This document shows, piece after piece, positions 49,801 to 61,800 of a stretch of 64,000 nt of DNA. Both the position numbers and the translations under genes were made by a program. Origin of the DNA: Uloborus plumipes (Eukaryota > Arthropoda > Arachnida > Araneae > Uloboridae); contig JAXGGA010005215.1 of assembly GCA_038373865.1 (NCBI GenBank), positions 16,202 to 80,201 on the forward strand, read 5' to 3'. The notes beneath the pieces were generated by a model, which was not told the origin of the DNA, made no database searches, and saw nothing but the letters and a program-made list of their open reading frames with translations. Each line of letters opens with the position of its first letter. The stretch's first letter is position 1.

Positions 49801-52800
49801 ACCTGACAAATCTATAAGCTTATGCTAGCTCACTTTAAACATATTCATGTTTGTTTACTACTTTTTAGACCATCACAAGCAAGAGAATTTAGGATTTAAA
49901 TAAATAGAATCTAAAAAATATCATGTTTTTCCTATACAGTTTTATTCAAAAATTCAAAAAAATATGATCCCATTGAGATCCCAATCTAAAAATTTGTACA
50001 AACATAGAAAAAATAAACAAAAATTTTTGAGAATTTTTTCAAAAAAATTCATTATATGTTTTTCGAGAAATTTAAATTTCATTTTTTGAAAAACAAAATT
50101 TTGCATATCAGATTAAGCGGCAACTAACGTACTTTAAAATGCTATTTATCAAATCGTTTTATCTATATTTGGGGCCAAGTTATGGTCCCTTTTATGTCCC
50201 CTTATCCATGGAAAAACGAGGGTTTTTCCAAAGTTCAAAGTCTCATAAATGAAAAAATAATAGAGATAAAAATCCAAAGATTGAGATTTTTGATAACCTT
50301 AAGGGATACAATTGATGAGCCAAATTTGAAAGAAATACAAAAATGTAAGGTAAAAAACGTTGGATCACTTGACATGGAATGACCCAAAAGTGAATATTTG
50401 AAGAAAGAATATTTTTGTCTTTATAAATTTTATTGCATGAGTTATGGTTGATTGGGTGACAAAACATGTTTTTTTGACATGTAAAATTTATTCTTTAGAA
50501 TTTAATTTTCTTACATACATCACACTGGTAGAATGGAGGATCTTATCTCAAAAATTGTAATTTTTAGAAGTACCTTTATCAAACACACTTTATTACTCCT
50601 TACTCACGAATCTGATCTATTTTATTCTTTTATTACTAGTTGCTGCTAGAAAACTATTTATGTCAACCTTTTAACTGCAAGGCATTGTCAAAATTGACAC
50701 AACAAAAGTTAAATCTGCAAACAATTAAGTCATTGCTTTTTTTTCTTGTTATCATTTATTCAACGAATTTTGAATCCTTTATGAACTTTTTCACCTTTAA
50801 TTTTTTTGAATAGATTGCCTGCTTTACATATTTAAACCTGCTGAAATATTTTGTTAAGCTATAAATAAAGAACTAGACTTGTGGAGGATCATATTTCTAT
50901 GCTCATTTTGATCAAATTATAGAAACTCTATCCAAGCCAAATTTAAAATTGGTTGGAAAATGCACTTTAGTCATCAACCAGAATCTTTTATCAACCATAG
51001 AATGACAGTTTCACTAATTTTAATTATTATTAGAGGCAGGGTGAGTATTTCGAAAAAATTGAAAGTATTTAAGTTGATTCCTTGAAGATAGCTATTTTGA
51101 GTTTTGCCCCTTTCATTTCATTTGCAGAGTCAGAATATGAAGGGCATGTTTCATCTCTTCCCTGCATATATAAAATTGGTGGGGAAATTCACACATTAAA
51201 CACCTAGCAGAATCTTTTATCAACAGTACAATGAAACTTCTGCTATTTTTAATAATTGTTAGAGCCAGCTGCAGTCGAAATTCGTTAAAACGAAGTGAAA
51301 GGGATCTTTAAAATCAAATCTTCTTAACCGTAGATTGGCTTACGCGGACAACAATCAATAACAGATAATATTGTAGAGCTTGCAAACGTGGTTCGTCTTA
51401 GCATTTAAGTGTGCTCGAATTGATGAGGTTCGACTGTATTTTGAGAAGTGTCCCTTTCATTCCACGTGTACGATATGTTTTTCTTGAGGTGCAAAGTCTG
51501 TGTATACGGTTTTTCTTTCCCATATATACTTTCAACTTTTGATCCATAGTAGCTGTTATGATTATTTTCCAGTGGCAGATGATGTGTGGAGTATATGTCA
51601 GAAAAGACGAAATCTTTATCTCCAGTATGCAAATCTGTTTAGCAGGAACAATAATTGCCTTTTGTATCTTTGGATAAAAAAATTGAATTGTTGTTAATCT
51701 GCTAGATTCATTGATCTTTACCGTGGATGCTATTAACCGTAAAAATTTAACTTTTGAATAATCTTCATGTGTATTAAGGGGGGGGGGGAGGATAGATAGT
51801 GTGTGTGCTGGCTAATAAATTGATTAACTTTTGACATTTTTTGGTTCTGAAACAATCATTTATTTCATTAAAAACTATGCTAGCCATTATTTATGCTAAT
51901 GTTCTTTAGGTTAATTTATTTTTTGCAGTTTTAAAAGGAAAGCAAAATAACTTTGTTTTAGTAGCCATATATATTATCTTGTATTATTGCAAGAGGTTTT
52001 TATATTACCTGAAATTTATTTTATTTGCTTCAAAGTTTTTAATTTCATTATGCAGTGCCCACCGCTTATTAAAATCACATTTATTCCTAGGATATTTTAT
52101 TAAGCGGCTGATTTTAAAAACCGACATATATACAATAGAATTACAAAAAGAAAATGGTTTAAAGTTTGAACAAAATAAAAAGTAAATTAATTACTATTAT
52201 TGCAGCATCATGTTGACTGCACTTAGGGAGCTGATCATACTTTTGCAAAATTTCAAACTTATCTTTCACACTTAAATCTTGATGTTTAAGGATATTTTTC
52301 TATAGAACAAATTTTATTCAAATTGAATGATATAAACTGCAAATCTCTGTAAGCTGGATGAGCACGTAAAGGTTAAAAGAAAACTCAGTTGTGAGACTGG
52401 TCTGGTCTGCAAGTGGACACAGTAGGCGGGAATCATATATCCCGTGGTTGCTTCATTCTTTTCTCTTTATTCCCCCCTCCCTCCCCAACCTCCCCCAAAT
52501 GTTAAATCCGCACCTGCTGACCTGCTGCTTTGTTTTGTTCGTGTGGAAATTTTTTATCTTTTGAATCTTGAGGAGAAAGAAAATTTTGCTTTTATTCAGA
52601 CGCGAAAAATAGTGTTTTTTTTCTTCCACCCTGTTTTTCACTTATACTTTCTGAAAGCATGATTTTATAAAACAGCGCTTATGATTTTATTAAAGGATTG
52701 TTTTAATATATTTTGATATAGTAATGATTCTGTTCTTCCCGATTTGATTTTATAAAGCGGTTGATTTTATAATCCAGTGATTTTATTAGTTGTGGGTACT

Positions 52801-55800
52801 GTATATATATCTTGATAGTTTCATATTTATCGCTTTAGTTTCTTGTTTATGAAATGTAAAACATTATTTGATAAAATATTGGAGTACAAACCCTGCTATT
52901 TTGTGATTTATGTATTCTGCCTTGCTAAGAATAAAAGTTGCATCTGCAACTGAGCTCAAAATGAGAAACCGCTTTATACACCTCCATATGTGAAATTCAA
53001 ATTCGACTTTTTCAGAATTTTGTAAAAAATATTTCCCATTCACAACTCACCATAAATCATTATAAGTAGGTAAAATATGTTTCAGCTCATGACAATAACT
53101 GAACTTTGATAAAAAGCGAAGATACAATTTTTGAACTCAAAATTAGAAACTGCTATTTAAAGTTTTACACCTCTATATGTTACATTCAGATTCCACTTGT
53201 TCAGAATTTATTTAAAGGCATTACAAATGACCATAAAACTTTGTATTTATGTGAAATATGTTACAAATATTTTTCTGGTTACAATGACTCAATTCTGATA
53301 AAAACTGCAGGTATGAATTTTTCTGCTTTACGCAGCAGGGCAGTAGTCCCACTTCAGTATTTGGATCCCTCCCTCTAATGAATTGTCATGTGGCAATTTT
53401 ATATTAATGCTTGTTATATGCAAAAGATATGTACTCAATGCAAACTATATCTAGCACCAGTGAAAAGCATTCCCCATATAAGTATGTAACACTTCAGTTT
53501 TAAAGTCACAGAGGGCCTATTGCTTTCTTTTGACTGCTCTCAGTGTAGCCACGCCACTGGGAAATATAAGAAAACAGGGAAATCAAAAAGCAAGAAAAAT
53601 GCAGGGAATTTTGAAAATTTCCTTAGAAACCATGAAAGTGCAGGGAATTTTCCTCTTTTCTTTCTCTTTTTCTTTTGACATTACAAGAATTAAGGACCAA
53701 ATATGTAATTTACCAAAACAATAATAATAAATAAATAATGGTAATTCTTAGTTTTTTTTAAATATTTTTTAATTAATACTTTAAATTTTGTGCTAATTTA
53801 TTTTGGAGAGTATAAGATTATGTTATCAATATTCATTGTTCTGCATAACTTTTGCATGTTTTAACTTTTGAGATTCAAGTAAAGAATTGTTTGGAGAATT
53901 CTTTTTTTTTTTTTTTAAATAAATAGTAAAATATCAATGTTCAGTCACTATGTTATTATTTCAGTTTTATTGAAATCTAAACTTCTCCTTGTTTTTATTT
54001 ACTAATTTTTTTCTGATGAGAATATCTAATTAAGGTCCTTTTATGATTATCAGTATTCACTCGTTGTTTATAATGCAGCATATTCATGAATGGAAAACGC
54101 AGGGATCCCACCACCCCCCAGATTTGAGTGGTACCCCTGCTTCTAAATAATGGTCCAATTGATGTTGAATTATGTATCAATGATTTACCTGTGGTGCTAT
54201 GTTTCGCCAGAAACTTATACATATTAAAATTATTTATTATTTTTTTAATTGACAAATGGTAACTATAATTTTGTAATTTTTTGTAAACATGGTCATTTTG
54301 AACTGATATTTAATTTATTCGAAAAAAAGAGGATATATTTATGCTATCAAAATGTATGTTGCATGTAGTTGTAAAAATTTTCATAAAATGTTTTGAACCT
54401 TAATGTTTCTTTGATTCTATTTGCTCATGTTAAAATTTTTTACTTCTCTCATGAAACCACACATTTTTAGTTGGTAGGGTCAAATCTTTAGTTGTTTTAA
54501 CTAAATATTTTCTCCTTGGAATTTTTTCACTACCATCAAGATTGCATAGAAATTACATTTTCATGCTTACTCTGCTCACTATGAATGGAAAATATCTTTC
54601 AGTTTTAAAATCACAGCTGAATTGCAGTGATGTACTGTTACATGCTTTCAAACTGGAGAACTATTTGCTCTTGTATTATATACTTAGTGTACAAAAGTAT
54701 TTTAATTACTTTCTGCAAAATTCTGTGTTCATTATAGCCTTATCTTGTTTTGCCCTTATATGGTAGTATACTGTCTTTACTCCCTTTATTTTTAGTAGAT
54801 AATTTTTTTCTGTGCCCAGTTTAAATTATTCCTTGTCTAGTAGGTTAGTATTGATAAGAATATCAAGAGTATTCCTTGATGAGTTGAAAAATTTTCAATT
54901 ATAACATTGTGATCATCTCATTTATCTTTTCAGGTTACAAGCCCTTACTGGTAAAGCTGCTCCTGCTACCAAAGTCAGTAAGAACTTTAATTGATTATCA
55001 ATCATCCTGTTCTTAGTCAGTGTAATCTATATTTTTTTGAAATGGTTTCATTCCCCTCCCTTCTTTTTTGAAGAAAAAGCTTATTCTCTTTATAGTTTAA
55101 AGCTAGGTATGCGTTGTAATAAAAATGTATGTTTATTATTATTTGAAACATAATGATTTTGTTTTTAAGTCATCTCACTTTTCCTGTATACTGCTCTTTA
55201 GCATTGTTGGTGCTCAAAGAAACATTGAAACCATCAAATATGTAGGAAATGGGGAGTGCAATCAGCAAATCAAGGCTTCCACCATGTGCTCCTTATCGAG
55301 AAAGTTTTCTTTTGTTCTTTAGAACTTATTGTAAGCAAATAACAATGCTTCATTAAAAAACTTATGTCACTAATGCTTGATCATGGCAACCCTGACTTTT
55401 GTTTACAATTGGTTTGAAATGGACCTGTTCAATGATGAGTATCAATAATGCTGAGGTGTAAATATGTATGAATTTTAATCTCATTTTTTGAGTGAAATAG
55501 TTTTTTTTTTTTGCTTTTCCTTTTTGTTTCTGTAGTTTATCTCTTGGGTAAAATATTTTAAACATTTAAATAACTTTTATAATACATTATTGAATCGTTT
55601 ATTTCGAAAAGGTAACATCTCTATTTTGATCTCCTCTGTCTCTTTAGAAAATTAAACAGCGCACGGTTATATTTTTGAATGTCATAATCAATGGTTATTT
55701 GGTAAATTATTGCAGTAATTGTGTACTTAACTAAAGGCATGTTTTCATTGATTATGACATTCAAAAATATAACCGTGCGCTGTTTAATTTTCTAAAGAGA

Positions 55801-58800
55801 CAGAGGAGATCAAAATAGAGATGTTACCTTTTCGAAATAAACGATTCAATGAATCTCTTGATTAAAAAATTTTATAGGTTAAAAGTAACTTTTACAATAA
55901 ATCTTGAGTTTTAGTAGTTTCAAATTAATGTATACTAGATCTGTTAGCTTGTAAAAATTTATTTAGGTATATTGAACTTACAATATTTGTATAAGTAAGT
56001 AAAGGTTATACTGTAGAATTTTTATTGTTTTATATTCGGATGCTGTTCGACTTATTTCACCTGAAAAGTACCCTTTCATTAATACCGTTCTGAAAAATAG
56101 CCGTTCTGTCCATTATACCTTTTTTTTTAATTATTCAAATTATTTTCGCGATTTTATTTAAACATTTTTACATAATTCTACTAAACAATGTTAAACCTTA
56201 ACAACAAATTGTTACCGTGATTATCTTATGTAATAGTTTCTTTCAATATTAAATGATAGTTTATTGTAAAGTGTTCATTTGCCCATGAAACTCTGAACAG
56301 CACTTTAAAAATAACGAAGCAGGTTTTCATTCTCTTCAGGTTTGCTGTTAATTTAATATTTTGATGTTAGTTTATGGTTTAACACTAAAATTTGAGAAGC
56401 GGGGGGGGGGGGGGGGGGGTATGAATAAGATACACAGCTTTTCCAATAATAATAAGTAGAGATAAAGTGGAAATAAACGTTAAAATTAGTATCAAACATT
56501 TTTAATGAATTGGAACAAAAACCAACACACATTTTTTCAATTTCAAAAACCTATTATACATTTTTAACTTTTCGATATTTAATCAATTTATTCATTTTGG
56601 ACTTTTTTTTTTTTTGTATTTTTTAGTATTTTTATGATGCATTGAGCTACCTCTCATGTCTCTATTCATTTTTTTTTCATCTTTAATGGGGAAGTAGGCT
56701 AAAAAAGGGATCTTTATGCTGTTCCATTTAAGTTTTATTTTTTAAACACGCTGACTTTTCATACGTTGACTTTCAATAATTGATCTGTGATTTATTAAAC
56801 ATTAAAATCAAAGGAATTTTTTCTTTTTTATTTTATTCTCATATAGAATATTTTATTATCCTTTTATTTTGGATTATGAATATTAAATTTTTCCTTCATT
56901 TTCAGGCAAAGATGACACCTCAAGAACGCCTTAAAAGAAAAATGCAGTTAGCATTAAAGAGACAATGTAAGAAATTTCTTTAATCACTGTATTTATGTTT
57001 GTTTTTTCATATTCAAAAATATGTATTGTATGTTTATACAGTCAAACTTCTATATAAGGGCCACTTCCAACATGTATGGTCACTTCTGAAAAGGGGATTG
57101 AATAAGAGTTCAATATATATATTGCTAAAAAATATTTTAAAACAGTTAATGATCTAGATCGGGTCCAGAACACCATGCTTTTCTGATGCTGGCCATTTTT
57201 GCTGCCAGCAAATGGCTAAGACGAAATTCTCGAAGAATCACGAGTTACACGCCCCATTACTCCATTACCCCCTTTCCCTTATATGTTAGCAGTGAGGTGA
57301 AACGATTATAAAGCATGGGGGCTGTCCCACTACACTTTGTAGAGGTATTAGTTCGTCACTACTGCGTTGGTAGGAGTGATCTGCAGAAGTGGCCTACATT
57401 GTTTACGGCCAATAATTATTGAACAACCTAATATGATGCATCAAGTCTTATTTTGGGGGTGGGGTGGGGGGTTCATAATATTTATTAGTGCATATTTTAA
57501 TCATCTTTCAGTGCATATAATCTGGCTCTAATCTTGAAATTTCCTGAATAGATAAATGCTTTGTCTTTATAAGAACATTTTGCTCTCAAACTTGTAGATA
57601 TTTCATCAATTTCAACTTTCTGGTTTCCTCATATTGGAAGTTAGCTGATTTGAAAAGGAGTGACGGAACATCTACTGAAACAGTTTTTTAGTTAGTAATT
57701 GAAAGGGCAGAAATACTTAAGAAAATAAACAAATGAATGAACTTCAGGAGGGAGTTGGTGAAAAAAGTTTAAATCAAATATAAAATTAACTTCAATATGT
57801 ATTTAACTATTAAATTAATACCTGATTTAAATTGTATTTTTTCATTTTTATTGTTTTCATTAAAGATTACTCAATATACTCTTATTTTTATTATTCTGTT
57901 CTAAATGATTTAATGAAATTCTTTATGTATCATGAGCAATACATTGTTATATTAGTCTTTTGTTCATGCTATTGTTCTTGTACTTCTGCTAGATTAACAA
58001 AACTTTTCCTTCCAATGTACAGATAAAGCTGATAAAAAAGCTCAAATGGAAAAGACTGAAAAGCAGTTGCAGGAGCGACAGGTATTTAAAGTTCTTTTTG
58101 TGCTTCAAGTACATCATTCTTTTTTGATTAATACGCTTTTGTTAGCGTCACACGTGGTTTGTTTGTTTGTATGTATGTATGTATGTATGTATGTAACTCT
58201 GAATAAAAGATAAAATTCACGCTCTTTACAAATTTGAAAGTAATATATTTAATACTATTATTAATACTAAAGGCTTAACTATATTACATGTTGATGTATT
58301 ATAAGTGTTTCAGTTTGTATCTAACTCTGAATAAGAGATAAGATTCACGGTCTTTGTAAATAATAAAGCAATATATTTAATACTATTATTAATACTAAAC
58401 TCTAAACTATATTACATGTTGATGTACTATAAGTGCATGTAAACTTAGCGGATATTCAATAGTTTTGAAAATCTTCTTTTTAGTTTGATTGACTATAAAA
58501 GCGTATTTTTTTAAACTATAATTTAATTATTCTCCTTAAATAACAGTGCAGACACATAAAATGCTCTATTTAAAATTTTCCTTTCTCTTGCAAATAGGAC
58601 AGGGCAGAAGAACTTAGGGAAATGGCAATTAAGCTAAGACAAAGGTAAATCTCTAGATTTCCGTCATTACATTTTTAGCACATGGTTGAACAAACTCAGA
58701 AGACTTTCTGTTTGTTTGTGAGGTAAATGAGAGTCTCACGTGTAAGACATTTTTTTGTTGTAACAGAGGTCCTGGAAATGTACTTGATTTTTTTTTTTTT

Positions 58801-61800
58801 CATTTTGGAAGTACCGGAATGTTTCTCAAAGTACTGGGAAAATATTATGAAATTGAGTAGAACGTCTACCATTAATGAGTATCTAGATTGTGCTCAACAT
58901 TTTTCATTTTCAAATTAGTTTTATATCTAACAAATGTAAATATAAATATTATAACTAATTGAATCGGCAGTTTGCAGAAGGGAACGAGGATCAAAATTTT
59001 AAAATTGGGTTTTTTCGTGATTGTATATCTCTTACTGTGGACTTAGTGAGTGACTGTGGATGTTAGTGAGAATAAAAGAACAAAAACCAACCTGGTATTT
59101 GTACTTTTATTCACACAAAGATGTGTATCTACAGTAGGAGATATACAATCACGAAAAGACCCAATTTTGAGATTATAGCCTTCGTTCCCTTCTTCAAACT
59201 GCCGATTCAATTATGTAACTCAGCGGTAAACTATCAAAGTAGGAAATAGTGGATTTTTCCATGTTTTGTTTAAACTTGAGTTCCTAAGCTATATTGCATA
59301 CTTAATGATTTTGTAGCTTAATGTTAGTAAAAGTAATGTTTACAATTACTTCAGTTTAGGTGCTAAAAAATTCAGTGTTGCTACAGTTTACACTTATAAT
59401 TCCTGATCTTAATTTCTCACTTAATTTTGCATATTGCCTGAGTGTTTTAATGGCAGTATCTACAAATGTTTTAGTGATTTCTCCTGCAGTTTTGTTATTT
59501 ATCAAACTTCTGTTTTACTGTACCTACAAGCTTCTTTGGTTTTTGCTGAAAAGAACATTTTTTTCATTTTTACAAGTTGTCTTGCGTCTCATTTCAGTGT
59601 TTTATTGATGTTCGTAATAGAATCAAAACTTGTTTTTTCCAATATCTATAAAAATCCTTTGTCGTAGATGCTGCCACTGCCTTGCCCATGGCAGTATGGC
59701 AAAATGAAGGAAACCATTGGAAGGACTAGAAAGCTGTAAGGATTGAAGAGAGACCTTTAACCCGTCCCAACTCAATTTTTTTTTTTTGTATACTAGTATT
59801 ACACTTATAATTTAAACTGCGATCTACAGTTTGTGGCGGCAGCTCCCGCCATGAGAGTGCCTAGCAATATTTATGTTGTCAGGTGTGTCCCGACATTTGA
59901 GCACAAAGAATTTAAGATATATGTCATTTTCCCTCTAATTTGCTGGAATTCAATGTTGTGGAATGTTACGAATGGGAATGCCACAAATCTTCAGATTCAT
60001 GAGATTCTACTTTTATATTCATTCCATTAAAAAAAGTTTTAAGAATACATTAATTTAACAAAATCTCTACTTGTAAAAAACAACTTAGTATTTTTGCTCA
60101 ACACATTTTTTTGTTTCCCACTGTTTAGGAAATAATAAGTAATATAGAAAACCAATTGTTGGTGTTTCGAGATTGCTACTTAGTTTCGGAAAGGCTGTAA
60201 AATAATTTGACTACTTTCCATATGCAAGTGAAAGAATGCATGCATTCTTTTCGGTGGGCAATCATTCTTCATCCTTTTGCAACAATTGAATTTTTCCCAT
60301 TTTTAAGCCTCATTACATAGTTATTATCTTAAAAATTTTTTTTTACTGTAATTGTAGTTGGAAAGAAAGTTAAGTTTATATGTCAAATAAAAAGCTTGTT
60401 AATTCTTCAAACAACCAATAGTATAAATAAACCTTAAAGAAGCAGTTAATGATAAGTAATCTGGTGATAAAAAATTGATATCCTGTTAAAACATATTGTT
60501 TCTCTTGAGTTGAATAAAATAATAAAAGCATTTTTTGCTAATTAGCAGAATTCTACAATTTTTAGTCTTTGGATTTGTGAAATTCATTGAAAAGCTTTCA
60601 CTTTTTATTTATTAATTTTTTATTTATTTATTATTTTTTTGAGCGTTAACATGCATGATATGCAAAGAGATCTGTTTTGTAATTCCTGCATCATTTCTCA
60701 TCTAAAAAGTAGGCACACAACAAAAAAAAAAATCATGTTTTAATATTGATATGATGCCATAACGAAGAGTACAAATATGTAGAAAAATTATTGATTTTAT
60801 TGCTAAACTTAATTATTATAATATTTTGCATTCTTTGTTCAATATTTAAAATTTTCCATTTCTTTTACCAAGGGAGCGAGAAAGAAGACACAGAATGCGG
60901 GGCTATGGTTATGATTCTGACAGTGATACTACTTGGACTAGAAATCCAGAATATAGTTCCCATGCATCTGATGAGCCACCTACAACAAGGAAAAAAGATA
61001 CAGAGTCAAGTGGCAGTGATTCTAGCTATTCTAGCAGCCGAGAACATAGTCCTTCTCGAACTACTTCTTCAACCAGTCGTAAAAGAAGTCGGACAAAGTC
61101 TCCACAACGTCCCTCATTCAGAAGAAGTCCAGATGATAGACGAAAATTTTCCCCAATTCGGAAAGTCAACCGCAGGAGTCCTCCTCGTAGAAACTCTCGG
61201 AGTCCTCCTCGTAGAAACTCTAGGAGTCCTCCTCGTAGAAACTCTAGAAGTCCTCCTCGTAGAAACTCTAGAAGTCCTCCTCGTAGAAACTCTAGAAGTC
61301 CTCAGCGTAATTATCGGCGAACTCCTGAAAGACGGCATTATGGTAGTAGAGATGGTAGTAGAGATTATCGTTGTAGTCCACCCCGAAAATGCTCTCCATC
61401 AAGAAGTCCTAGTAAACGATATTCATCATCAAGACATTATAGGTAACCTGTAATGAATTCATTTCCATTCAACTGAATGTAACTGCTCATTTGAGAAGTT
61501 GGTAGTCTCTCTCTACTTCCCTGCTGTGAAAGCTTCTTCAGCATATGTTGAAAGAATTATTCCATCAGTTGGTTTGATTTCACTCTAAACTTTGTTACGG
61601 TTATGAGCTAATCTTCTTGAAAACTCATCTTTTTCAAATATTAGCATAATAACCATAATTCTTTACAATTAATTCAACTAAATTCATATTACATTTCATT
61701 TTTATGATTAACTTTGTTTAATATTAGTATTTAAAATCTATTGAATGAATGTTGCACAATGTAGTTTCCAGAATTTAGCATGCAATCCAGGCTGCTAGTG

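Noticed and set aside
53545..53565. hAT-like right end GTAGCCACGCCACTG
   Set aside because: No matching left terminus or target duplication was located.
57035..57420. pogo-like left end CAGTCAAACTTCTATATAAGG
   Set aside because: The right end is too decayed to define; only a weak AGAAGTGGCC match remains.
60791..61453. 220-residue open frame with LGVLLVETL repeats
   Set aside because: It is an alternative frame over CLASRP exon 18 created by the 24-bp repeat; the spliced CLASRP frame fits the family.
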